Below are positions 51,430-62,929 of a DNA stretch of 64,000 bases, piece by piece. The first letter of the stretch is position 1, and each line of letters opens with the position of its first letter. The position numbers were made by a program, and so were the translations under genes. Below the pieces are notes generated by a model, which did no database searches, was not told the origin of the DNA, and saw only the letters and a program-made list of their open reading frames with translations. This stretch comes from Vombatus ursinus (taxonomy: Eukaryota > Chordata > Mammalia > Diprotodontia > Vombatidae). The stretch spans positions 1,071,970 to 1,135,969 of the forward strand of contig NW_020954636.1 in NCBI RefSeq assembly GCF_900497805.2, read 5' to 3'.

Positions 51430-53055
51430 TAAGACATGTTCAGTTTAAGCATAATGACATTGTTCTAGATGATGTAACCGCTTACCCCAATCACTCTGGC
51501 AATGTCTTACTTTGATTCTAGACTCCCTTATTGCCCTCCGTGACAGGAGAAAGCTTCAGGGGTGAGGATGGTGGAAGGACCTCATCCATTACTGTGGCAT
51601 GACAGACATATTCTTGAGAATATGAAGAGAGAGAGAAAAGAAACATGGTACTCTGCTAGCAGAGATGGCATCTTCCTCCTTAAGCTGTCTGTGCAGGACT
51701 TTGATACCCAGCTCATGGTAGGAAATTCCTCCTTTCATTTGCTTAGTTTGAGAGGATCAGAAACATAAATGAATTCAGTTCAATGGAACTAATATCTGAC
51801 ATGTGGAGAAATGGCTGTCTGGAGCTGTGACCCAAAGTGGATATAATTTGTGCACAATCCCTCCTCCCCACCTCAATTCATTGAGAGAGGAGAAGGTTCC
51901 AGTGGTCTGAACACTGGTCTACATAAGAGGGGTTACTGTGAGTGAAAACCTAGGACAAATGTCTTTGTCAGCTTCTGGTGTGGAGGGGCTCAATTGAACT
52001 GAACTGACTTTTGGCCTAGCTGGAGTTTGGGGGAAGGGGATATAATAGAGGTGGGGGCAGCTCAGGAACATTCTTGCTGGGTATATCATGTTGTTTGTTT
52101 ACTTCATTTCTAATAGTCAGGTTAAAGTTATCAGTAAACCACTATGCCTCGAGAAGGGGAATCTAGTATGGGAACTTCAAGCTATTTATCCAATTGGGTA
52201 ATCCACATGACAAATCATAAACTAATATGAAACTGGGGTAGCATCCACAAAGAGATGGCATCCAGAGAACGGTGGTAACTGGCTCCCTATAGGCCTGAGA
52301 GATGCCCAAGGAACTGGGATGACTTTGGGTGCCCTCTGCTGTTGGGTGGTTCATATGACATGTGCAAAGTATTTGACTGATAGAAGATACAGCGTGGACC
52401 ATACTACCAGTCTAAGGCACTGGTCACAATGCTCTACTTGGTGTCATATTATTTACTGAGCACTTACCTGTTTGAATTTGTCTGTTATTGTTCCTTGAAT
52501 ATAATAATGTCTGTATGGCTTAGAAATACTCAAATATTTCTGTGATCTTATCCATTTAGGAATTCCCTTCAGTGTTGCAGGTTCACATTTTATACATGCC
52601 TATGTATCTCCTGCAATCTTATCTATGTACTCTGATATGTTCTTTTTAGGTGGTATGCCTGTGGTTTAGGTGGTATACATGTGTGATGAAGATCCTCTTC
52701 TTCACCTTCTCCCAACATCTTGAAGATACTATGGAGTACATTGCTTGTTTTTATGTTTTTATTTTCATTTGCCATGTCATGGTAAGACCAGAATTATAAT
52801 GACTCAGCTTGCAGGAAACCTGATCAGTCCTAGCTTCCCTGACCTGGTCTAGGGGTATGAAAAGGTCCCAGCCCAGTGGAATCAGATCCTCTCAGACTTG
52901 GTGGGTGCATGTGATCATGTGATTTTTCATAACCATGTGACTTATTGACCAGATGAAGTGTCCAGGTGGAGGTGAGGAGGACCATGTCCAGAAAAACTAA
53001 TATCCACATTGTATATTCTTACTCTGTTAGGGAAAGGTAAACCTGCTCCTTTATT
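51430..53055. other. No gene seen
   Basis: No convincing open frame and no repeat I can name. Frames of 68-79 codons here lack recognisable motifs. Confidence 0.5.
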
Positions 53056-53059
53056 AAAT

Positions 53060-53450
53060 GTCCAGTGACTTGAGAATGACTCATTTAGTCCCAACATCGA
53101 ACTTGAACCAAGAGGGTACCGTCTTTAGGGCCATGTCTGCAAAATAGGTGACCAGCCTATTGTCTCTTTCTGAAGTCCAATTTATTGATGTTTCCTTTAC
53201 TCTTGTTCTTTTTTGCAGTTTCTCATTGGCTCTATGTTGAAGCTTGCTCACTTTCACTATGTAGTTTCCATTATCCACCTCATTATACTCATTTTTAGTT
53301 CTCCAGAGACAATGGTTCCATTGCCATATAGCATCACTGGTAATATGTTAGTATTGGAAAGGTGACTCTTTTCTTTCATGGGAAACCCATGAAACAAAGA
53401 TGCCTTATAAAAGAGAAAAATATTTCCCTTAGGTTTGGACAAATAAGAGA
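53060..53450 (-). mobile_element. RTE-type LINE, C-terminal part of ORF
   Basis: Minus-strand frames read NTNILPVMLYGNGTIVSGEL (the LP.MLYG.E.W block after the reverse transcriptase) and then SKLQHRANEKLQKRTRVKET (the RL.H..NEELR.RTGV block), followed by a degraded R.AGH-like segment. These are adjoining parts of RTE-clade polyproteins. Two short overlapping frames and no flanking ends: a fragment. Confidence 0.72.
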
Positions 53451-53579
53451 TGGAGATAGAAAGGAAAAGTCCCTTTCTCCATTTCTCCCACCTTTCTCTT
53501 CTTCTGAAAAAACTGTTAGTTTATTACCTAGAAGATATTGGTAAATCTGAGTTTATCACTATGGAGTAAGGAAATCCAA

Positions 53580-53740
53580 ATATTTGGAATAGTAAAAATA
53601 GAAATAAAATCATAGACCTTGGAGGAACGCAGCCATCATTTACCACATTTACATGTGTTACCACTAGTGGAAATGTGGCTCTATGGGGCCAAATGACTTG
53701 CCCAAAGTAACACAGTTATTTAATCAATAATAGGTCTGAT
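53580..53740 (-). repeat. MIR-type SINE fragment
   Basis: Antisense AATGACTTGCCCAAAGTAAC and ATCATAGACCTTGGAGGAAC. Confidence 0.65.
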
Positions 53741-54004
53741 GCAGAGAAAAAGAAGGAGTTAAGAAGAATAATAAAAAGCAGTCAAAGGTTGCAAAGTGAA
53801 AAGTAGAAAGAAAAGACCCTTGAGAGGCTTGAAGGAGAAGCCTGAACCAAGAGCAGGAATGGTTTTTGGACAGCTGAGGAGAAACACTTTCCTTAGCTAA
53901 GCACAAGTGTATTCTACACACCTGGGTTATCTAACATGTAAATAGTCTTTCATTTCTATCTATGTTTATTCATCATAGTGGTCTGAGTTCAAAACTTAGT
54001 GCAC

Positions 54005-54135
54005 AACTCAGAGTACTGAACTTAGTATAGTGTTTGGCCCGTAACTGGTACATAATAAATAAATGCTTTTTGATTGATTTAGACACAGGTTCCCCACTCC
54101 AAATCTGGCTCGCAGAATGTGGCCTATGATTTGTC
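54005..54135 (+). mobile_element. L2 3' tail, then hAT end fragment
   Basis: L2 tail TAATAAATAAATGCTTTTTG to about 54080, then ACAGGTTCCCCACTCC and GAATGTGGCC, a degraded hAT end as at 13748-13950. Confidence 0.65.
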
Positions 54136-54795
54136 TTTTAGTTAACAGTGAATATGATGAAATTAAAGATATCTGTGATAATAAAAATGAATGAAATGTA
54201 TTTGAAGGGAAAAATATTTCTATGTAGTTTTTTCCATATATACATAACAGATAGAGGTATACATATAGGTTTACACACTCACACAAATATGTATATTTTT
54301 CAAAATGCTATCATTTTAGGGGTAGTGTTTCTATTCTAGGTAATTTTCATTGTTTCTAATGAAGTAGTCATGACAAACTCAAGAAGGCTAGTCTAAATTT
54401 GTAGGGGACCAGCCCAAGCACTCACTATCAAGAGGGGGCCAGGAAATAGAGGAGCTGTGATGTTCTTTTTTTTTTTTTTTTTTTGCCTTGCACATGTGTG
54501 GAAATTTTCTCTTCCCATTGGATTGCAAGGAACTGGGAGACAGAGGCTATCTTTTGTCTGTATGGCAACTTAGGTATGTAGTAAATACTTTATTGAGAAT
54601 GCTGAGGATGGTCATGACTATCAACCTTGTGACAGAGACAATCCCCTAGCATAATGACCCCAGGTATATTCTGGATGTTTTTCTTACTCTCCTACCTCAC
54701 AGTCACCACCCAAGATAGCTGGAGAAATGTATACATTGTAGCCCCCCATTGCCTGGAAACCAAATATTCACTTGCAAGCATCTAGTTTATGGTAT

Positions 54796-55095
54796 TACAT
54801 TATTATTGTTATTATTATTATTATTATTTTTACTGAGGAAAGCAATGGAAATCTAAGAATGATTCACCATTTGTTCCAAAGATCTTTCTCTGTCTCTCTC
54901 TTTCTCCCTCTTCCTCCCTTACTCCTCCTCCTATATACCATACCTATATCTGTATTTATATCTAATACTATTCCTGTACCTATGCCAATATTGGTACCTA
55001 TACTGATACCTGTACCCATATCTGTAGCTATATTTATATCCATACCCATTTCTATCTCCATGTTCATCTTTATATCTATCTCTAATCTCTATATA
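54796..55095. repeat. (ATT)n and degenerate hexamer repeat
   Basis: ATT trinucleotides at 54796-54830, and at 54935-55095 a loose six-base repeat of the type CCTATA/TATCTG. The 204-codon frame across it owes its PIPV/ISIS pattern to this repeat and is not taken as a gene. Confidence 0.85.
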
Positions 55096-55949
55096 TTTAT
55101 AAGCAAAAGGTATGTACATTATTTATTCTTATCAATTTTTCCATGGTTCTATAGCATAGACCATTGTCCACATTGTTGGGCCAGGCTAGAATGTTTCCAT
55201 AAAATCCTCTGGTCTTTCTGTACCATTTCCCTAGTACAAGAAGATGGAAAAAGAAAAAAACCTCTTGAGTCCTTTTCTTCTCTCTCTGAAGGTCCTTCTT
55301 TTCCTCTCCAAGTTGCCAATTCCACTGATCACCATGAATACCCCTGGGGCAGGCACACTTTATTTCTTCCAGTTACTCAAAAGTGAAACAGAGGAGCAAG
55401 AAATGTATAAAATGTCCACCGATTGCTATATAACAATACACTCTGCGAATTAGCCATAGTCTACAACATGATTTTTATGCATGACAGGCACACTGCAAAA
55501 TTTGATAATGAGTTCTTGTTTTCCTGGTATCCTCTTACAATCTGTGGGTCAGATAGCCTCAAAAACTTAATAGCTTCTAGTGCCATATTTAGGCTTCCCC
55601 CTCCCTCCCCAAACCCCAGGCAAAAACAGTCACAGGGAAGGGGTAGGAAGTTGTGCAGAGGTTAGTCCAGTAATGGAAGCTGTTGTGCAAGGAGAGGGGG
55701 AGGCCTGTTTTAAAAGAATCTGGCATAGCCTAGCAGAAATTGGGAGGGAAAGTGGGCCTGGGGAAAGATGAGCAATGGTAATAGGACAGTAGGAGTGGTA
55801 GCCTGGGGGCAGCCCCAGCAGCATGGGACTGCAGAGGATTTCAAGGGGATTTGTGGGATGGGGAGGGTGAAAAGGAAGAACTCTGTTCTCAAGAGGTAGA
55901 ATGCCCCACTGGATGTTGGCACATTGGGAAAAAGCCCTCTTTATTCCTT

Positions 55950-56690
55950 GCCATCTCTGATGGCTTTCCATTTCCTACAGGATACAATATAAACTCCCTC
56001 TATTTCTAGCACTCAACATCCTCCATAATTTGGTTCCTTCCAAACTCTTCAATCTTATCTCTCCCATCACAAATTATTCCTTAAAATAGTGGTCAAAATG
56101 TCCTACTCTTTGTTCCTTGAACATGGTGACCTGCCTCCAGTTGTTCCCTCTGCCTGGCATGCCCTTCTCTCTTCTGTCAACTTACCTAAGTCCCACATTT
56201 CCTTCAAGGACAAGCTCTAAGTCCAATCTCCTCTATGAAAATTTTCCTGACTTTCCTAATTTTGAGTGATTGCTCCCTCTTGGACTTATTGCCTATACCA
56301 TTTATTTGCCACTTAAAATATTCTTTTATATTGTTAATGATTTTTGTTAAGTACTATCTAATAATAATTGTGTGTTAAATAAACTAATTATTTAATATAT
56401 TGTTAATGACAATTAACAGTATTAAATATTGTAATTAATTATTATGTTCTTGTCTACAACGTGATTGTAGGCTCCTTGAAGGAAGAGGATGTATAGGAAG
56501 CCTCTTTTGAGTCCTTGGGACCTTGTGTAATGCCCTCCCCACAGTCAATACTTAGAAAAATACTTGATGATGGTGATTGACAAGAAGACTCTATGTTGAA
56601 TCTATTTTTGTATCCTCAGTAAAAATCATTCAACTTTGCCCAAATTAAATGCTTAACAAATGCTTGTTGAATAGTACTGAATGATGATAA
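55950..56690 (+). mobile_element. L2 3' part
   Basis: Sense L2: TTCCTACAGGATACAATATA, CATCCTCCATAATTTGGTTC, GCCTGGCATGCCCTTCTCTC, an AT-rich stretch at 56310-56450, and the tail AACAAATGCTTGTTGAATAG. Confidence 0.85.
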
Positions 56691-57146
56691 TGTTGGATGA
56701 TAGCAACCATACTAGAGTTTGGAATATGAGGGATATCAGAGATGGAACTAAATCTGGAGTAGAATTGGGGGAAAGAGGAACAACAACATCCCTTTTACTC
56801 AGTCAAAAATGGAGGGCAAGAGATTGACTATATCTTATCCTTGTGAGTCAGGCTTAGGTTGCTCAGATTGGCTCTCCTTACCAGCAAGGAGTCAGGAATG
56901 CATAATTATAGCATAAGCTGTGGCTCAGAGGCCCCTGACTCTGGGTTAGAGTGAAACTGATCTTGGAAGCTACACTCCAAAGTTATTATTTCATTAAATA
57001 TTATTTCCACATAGAATTTTACTACAGGAAATTTCCAAGTATAGTTTGTGTATAGCTTATATTCAGGTTTCTATAAATGTGGGTAAAACTAGGTGCTGTA
57101 TTACTGATGAGATTCAAATTGACTGGTAAATGAGAAGTCCATTATG

Positions 57147-57612
57147 TCAAGTACCAAGAAATTCTTAACTACCTGTACCCTTGCCTACTTGTCCCTGGCT
57201 ACCTCATCTCCCCGCCCATACAGGTTTTGCTCTATAAGAATCCCTAGCTTCTCCTGGCTAGTGGGCATCACCCTTAAAGAGAAGTCTCCATGAATAGGCT
57301 GTCTCCCTTGGGGGTGAGGCTCCTCTCCCATAGGTGGGGCTGCCTTCCTTGGAAGAGGCTGTCTGCCATGGAGGGGAGGCTGTCTTTCTTAAGGATCTGC
57401 TGTCTCCATTAAGGAGCAACTGTCTCCCTTAAAGAGCTCCCACCCCTTAAGCTGGGGTCTCCCTTAAGCTACTATCCCTTTTCCATATAAGCTTTAGCAT
57501 CACTCCTATTAAGTTCCAAGTTCCCTATAGAATTTCGCTGTCTTCTATTGGCCTCACAATAAACTTTGCCCCTTGACTGGAAGACAATTTGAGTGCCTGA
57601 ATTCATTCCAGG
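57147..57612 (+). mobile_element. Probable solo LTR
   Basis: LTR-like order: a TATA-like CTCTATAAGAATC (57231), a set of diverged repeats of about 21 bases built on GGCTGTCTCCCTT (57297-57450), then CTCACAATAAACTTTGCCCC with a polyadenylation signal (57557) and a short U5-like end. The ends TGTCAAG...ATTCCA are guesses and no target duplication is clear. No internal genes adjoin it. Family unknown. Confidence 0.45.
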
Positions 57613-57614
57613 CA

Positions 57615-59165
57615 ATGTTGCCCTATACACTGATGTTTTAGGGTTCCCAGCAACCCTAAACCTTGTAATAACTACTCAAGGTAATGTGGTTTTGAGTATA
57701 AGACTGTCTACATTTCACCCTGATGAAAATACAGAAGCTGCAGGGGACTGGAAGGAATTCAAACGTAGAAATCACAAAGGGAGTCTCAATGACTCATCAA
57801 CAATATACATAATTCTCTTCATTCTCCAGGGGGTTCTACTTTTCCACAAGGTCCTGTGGACTGACTTAGCACTAGCTTGTGGTTTGGATTTCCCTACAAG
57901 ATAGATAAAACTTGGGGTTATGTCAGGGCAGCACCCTGACATTCTAGTGACTCCTCTCCCTGAGAGTCCTATACAGACTCCCCAAAAGTTGTGTTGTTAT
58001 CCCATGATTTTTATTTCCCTGTAAGTGAATCATGGTTTGGACAGATAATCCCTTTCCTATTAGACCCACTTGGATTGTCCAAGTCAAGCCAAAATATTTT
58101 GTTCTCCCCATGTCTTGGCTTTAGCTCCTTATGGCTTCTCCATCTAGGGGCAGGGGTCACATGGATAATCCTGTTCTCTCTTCAAGAGGTACACTGCACC
58201 AAAAGATTCTCTTTTCAGGACAAGTCACAGTCCTGAGCAGCAACCTTCAAGGCTGGAACTGCTCAGCACAACTGCATTTTTGATTAGAAGGCTAAACTCT
58301 GGAATTATATTGTCCAGGAAATACCCTTCTTCTAATGAGAAGGCGTGTATTGAGGAATGACAATGTCCATAAACTCTGCCCTCAAGCCATGTGAACAACC
58401 ACAAAAGGGACCATGTGTAGTAGACACATGTGTAGTAGACACATTCATTTAATTTATCTTCTGGTGCTCCATATTCTGGAGATACAGCTCCACAGCTCCA
58501 GGAAGGATTAGGCAAATGCTAGCTAAGTGAACTAGGACTGGAGAAGGGAGCTATAGGAATTCTATCCAAGGGACACTTGCATCTCCAAATGAAGGGAAAG
58601 TTAAATGACTCACCTCTTTGCATCTACTTTCCTAGATATGCAGATAAAGAACATAGTTTTCTTTATGCCATATGTAGACATCTGAAAAGGGAGCAACTCT
58701 GTTTTGGGATTACATGGAAAATGATACTACATATTCTCTTCATCTTTTTTTGTGCTATCTATGGAGTTAGTAGGGACCAGTTTTTTTTCCATCTTGATGT
58801 CAAGAAGTCAGGCTATCAGATTCTTCCCTCATGTTCTCATTTAATCAACCCACATTAATTATGTGCCTACTAAGCACAAAATATTGTTCTTGACACTGGT
58901 ACTTTGATGTCTCAGTGATGTATTTTTTAATTGTCTTTAGTCTACACTCCTGACTCTCTAGGACTTTCACTAAAATGCCCCAGAAACATCTTCATCCTAG
59001 AATCCTCACATTGGAAATCCCTTTTGCCACTGTGGACTCTATCTCTGATTGGCTAATTCCTTCCAGTACTTGAATTTTAAGGAAGAGGCTAAGGCCAGCC
59101 ACATCTTTATTCTTTTCCAGACTATACCCCTGGTTCTCCTGGACTTTGTGTACAATCCCACCCAC
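57615..59165. other. No gene seen
   Basis: Several frames of 80-103 codons without recognisable motifs. A short L2-like tail may lie at 58850-58915. Confidence 0.45.
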
Positions 59166-59169
59166 CTTT

Positions 59170-59330
59170 AGATCCCTTTTATTTATCTTTTCCTATCAGA
59201 ATATAAGCTAGAGCATAAACTTCATGAAGGGACACTCTGTCTTTCTGTTTTTATTTGTATCCCAAATGCTTAGCATAGTGCTTGGCATATTACAAGCATT
59301 TAATAAAAACTTTTTGATTTGACTTCATAT
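59170..59330 (+). mobile_element. L2 3' end
   Basis: AATGCTTAGCATAGTGCTTG and CATTTAATAAAAACTTTTTG. Confidence 0.82.
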
Positions 59331-59564
59331 GAATCTTCCCTCCATCAATTTATATTTAAATCTCTTCAAGTTTTTGTGTCTTCTGCAAATTTTACCGCTG
59401 TTTTACCATACATCATCCTTAGTGTATCCTTGCAGCATCCTTGCAGCAGATCACACATAGATAGCACAAGACGGAACTAGAATTTGAACCCAGGTGTCTC
59501 AACATTTCAATTGTACCATACTACCTCATAATAGCTCTTCCCCACCCTGTAATAATGTATTCTA

Positions 59565-59960
59565 ACTCCAATGAGCTGGCCATGTTATCTGAATGCCAAA
59601 TGTTTGTTTGCCTAGAAGACTATTTTGCAGAGAACTCACATAAGGCAAGTGCTCATATGGAGGTCAGAAGAGGCAATATGAGTACACTTTCAAGTTCTCA
59701 CTAAAGAACTTTGGAATCCATTGTTTGATAAGAGAGAAACTGGCAAAGGACTTCTTGGCATGGTATGCTCACATCAAAGAAGGTGCTGTACTCCGTGAGC
59801 AAAGCAGAATTGCAGTAGCTCAAAAGATGTGAGATGTCTCCACTCCAAATATTCCTGTTGGATATTTGTACCTGACCTGTAGTAGAGCTTTCCAGAGCTT
59901 ATATTGGTCTGATAGGCCACTGACTTCTCTTCAAGAATGAAGAACCAACCAACCAACCAA
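59565..59960 (+). mobile_element. RTE-type LINE 3' end
   Basis: Sense sequence that, across broken frames, resembles the C-terminus of RTE polyproteins: a GHV..MP..RLPK..FYGEL-like start (GGCCATGTTATCTGAATGCC), GTACACTTTCAAGTTCTCAC, GAGCAAAGCAGAATTGCAGT, then CTTATATTGGTCTGATAGGC (the ARIGLI.H zinc-finger-like end). It finishes CTTCAAGAATGAAGAACCAA with an AACC repeat. Confidence 0.75.
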
Positions 59961-60465
59961 CCAATAATGTAGTATGTGTGTTGATATATATAGATTTCTA
60001 AAGCACCCTCTCCTCTTCTAGGCTCTCTTTCTGGGTTCTTCTTTGGTGATTCAGGGGAACTGGACAGGAAGATACATGATTACAAGCCAAGGATAAATCA
60101 TCTTGAAAGAAATGACTGCAAATCTCTCACAGACTCAATTACTGTTGTTCAATTTGCATCCCTTTGATTTACATTACATTTGACTAATTTTTAACAAAGT
60201 TAGAATGAGTTGAAATGCTCTTCTGCCTATGCTCTGAATTCACCCACTCTTCCACTTCTATAGATGCCCTGCTTTTTTCTTATATTTTTCTCGTTTTACT
60301 CCCCTTCACATTGTTCTCAATATGCCTCCGATTTCTATTGTTTAGTTAGTCAAAAATCTTTCTTGCCTTCAACTATGGTCTCAGAATTTACTTCCATAAA
60401 TTCTTTCAGGGTTTAACTGATCACTTAAAGGAATCTGGAGATGGCTATTTCAAATACTTAACAAC
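59930..60465 (+). repeat. Direct duplicate, copy 2
   Basis: Same orientation as 19320-19805. It has one extra stretch of about 45 bases near 60280-60335 that copy 1 lacks. Both copies start in the tail of an RTE LINE. Confidence 0.82.
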
Positions 60466-61105
60466 CTAATCTTACTTCTCAGTAAAGGAGACCCATAAGG
60501 ATGATATGGAAGCCATAGTAAATTCTCATAAGTTTGATTGGATTTACACTTGAATGGTAGCCATCCTAGTTTTCTAGAGGCCCTATAAGTGGTGGTGGGA
60601 CTAATGTTTCTAGATGCCTCTTGCTTGGACAACTATGTCCATTATTTTGTTGATAATTGAACCAACTGAATATTTCAGGAGCATCTGTCTGCCTGCCTGG
60701 AATGTCTTGTTTCTTCCTTTCTCCTTATTCTAACCCAGATCAAGACTCAGAATCCTGGCCTGGGCTGGACAGTATGAGGTCCCACCTAAGAGGACAGAAG
60801 CCTATGTCTTGTGGAGGGAAAAGAGGCCCTAATTCTGCACTCCATTCTTTAGGAAGACACAAAGATAATAAGATAAGTATCCCATAAAACAAAGTAACCT
60901 TCAGAGCTAAGTACATGGAGAGTCACTCTGGATAGGTTGGATGAAGACATTGCTTTAGGACTAAATCTTGTGGGTGAGACTATAGTGACTCAGTAGTGAG
61001 CACAGTGAGGAAGAATGTAGGTCTTCTTAAAGAATTAGGAAAAGTCCTTAGTACGGATATATGACTTTTTCTCAATGTAGATAAATAGCAGGATGGAAGC
61101 CCATC
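60466..61105. other. No gene seen
   Basis: Unassigned sequence between the direct duplicate and an L1 piece. A 76-codon frame at 60657 has no recognisable motif. Confidence 0.45.
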
Positions 61106-61106
61106 T

Positions 61107-62905
61107 CAATATCTTGAGTCTTGTATTTGAAGATCAAATTTTCTGTTGAGCTCTGGTCTTTTCATCAGGAAGGGTCGGAAGTCCCCTATTTCATTGAATG
61201 TCCATCTCCTCCCCTGAAAGATTATACTCAATTTCACTGGGTAGTTGATCCTTTGCTGTAATTCAAATTCCTTTGCATTCTGGAATATCATATTCTAAGC
61301 CCTCTGATCTTTTAATGTAGAAGCTGCAAGGTCTTGCATAATTCTGACTGTGGTTCCATGATATTTAAATTGTTTCTTTCTGGATGCTTGTAGTATTTTC
61401 TCCTTGACCTGATAATTCTGGAATTTGGCTACAATATTCTTTGGTGCTTTCAATTTGGAATCCCTTTCAGGAAGTGATTGGAGGATTCTTTTGATGACTA
61501 TTTTACCCTCTGGTTCTAGGACCTCAGGGCAGTTTTTTTTTTTTTTTTGGATAATTTCTTGAAAGATGCTGTCCAAGCTCTTTTTTTGATCATGGTTTTC
61601 AGGTAGACTAATAATTCTTAAATTATCTCTCCTGGATCTATTTTCCAGGTTAGTTGTTTTTCAATGAGGCATTTTAAATTTTCTTCTATTTTTTCATTCT
61701 TTTGATTTTGTTTGACTGATTCTTGGTGTCTCATAGAGTCATTAGCTTCCACTTGCCTAATTCTAATTTTTAATGAATTATTTTCTTCAGATAGCTTTTG
61801 TTCCTCCTTTTCCATTTGGCCAATTCTACTTTTTAAGGAGTTTTCTTCAGTATCCTTTTCCCCATTTGTATTTTTTTAAGGAATTGTTTTCTATAGTCAA
61901 TTTTTGCCTTTCTTTTTTAAGCTGTTGACTCTCTCTTACATATCTCTCATTTCTTTTCCCAATTTTTCTTCTACCTCTCTTATTTGACTTTTAAAATCCT
62001 TCTTGAGCTCTTCCAAGAAGGCTTTTTGGGCTTGGGACCAATTCATATTCCCCTTTGAGGTTTCAGATGTGGATATATTGACAGTGTTGTCCTCTTCTGA
62101 ATTTGTGTTTTGATCTTTCCTGTTCCCATAGAAAAATCTATGGTCATTGTTCATTTCTGCTTTTAGCTCATTATATTTACCTATTTTCTGACTTTTAAAG
62201 TTGAACACTCCTGCTGGAATATAGGGGGCACTGTCCCAAGCTTCTTATACTGGGGTCTAAAGGCCTGGTCACTGGCATTGTGTGTTGGGGCCTCAGGTGC
62301 TGGCATTTGGAGGCTGTAGGGGTCTGGCAGCTTGCCTGGTGCTGAGCTGGGGTCCTAGTGGTAGTGACTAGCATGTGCTGAGACCAGGTGGGTTTTTTGT
62401 GTATTTCCCTGGGGCCACACTGAAACTCTTGGGGTGAGGGGGAGGGATCTGACCCCTGGAGGATGCCTGCTCACCTGGGCTGTGCTGAAACATGGGGAGG
62501 TTTGGTTGCTGGAGGACACCTGCCCACTGGCACATATGGTGGTTCTCTGAGCTGGAGTCTGCTGGTTCCCCTGGTTGTGCCAAGGTATGTGAGAGGGGCC
62601 TGGTATTGGTGTTTACCTGCCTCACCACTTTGTGGCTCAGAATCTCCCACTGGTTTGCTGAGGAGGGGTGCTGCTGTCTTGCCAGGATGCCTCCTGTCTT
62701 GAACTGCTCCCCTTCCACCAGAGCAAGAGGGACATTTCTTGTTGATCCCCCAAGCCTCCTGGGCTAAAAGATTGCTGTACCTCATCTTTCTGCTGGCTCT
62801 GCCATTCCAGAATTTTTCCCGGGGTGATATTTTCTGGGTTTTTAAAGGTCAATAAGGTAGAGTGAGAGCAGCTTACTGCTTACCCTGCCATCTTGGCTCC
62901 CAGAA
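61107..62905 (-). mobile_element. L1 5' half: ORF1 and 5'UTR
   Basis: Antisense L1 with an intact 5' end (GGAGCCAAGATGGCAGGG, rc near 62890), a GC-richer 5'UTR (62209-62905) and a broken ORF1 at 61106-62208: ETSKGNMNWSQAQKAFLEEL at its start, KNIVAKFQNYQVKEKILQAS near its end. It stops at 61107 without a tail, so the 3' half was lost. The 80-116-codon frames over the 5'UTR are not taken as genes. Confidence 0.83.
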
Positions 62906-62929
62906 GCTGAAATCCAGAATTAAGCCTCT

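Noticed and set aside
54772-55386. 204-codon plus-strand frame
   Set aside because: It starts in ATT repeats and crosses a degenerate hexamer repeat; the periodic PIPV/ISIS pattern follows from the repeat and no domain is seen.
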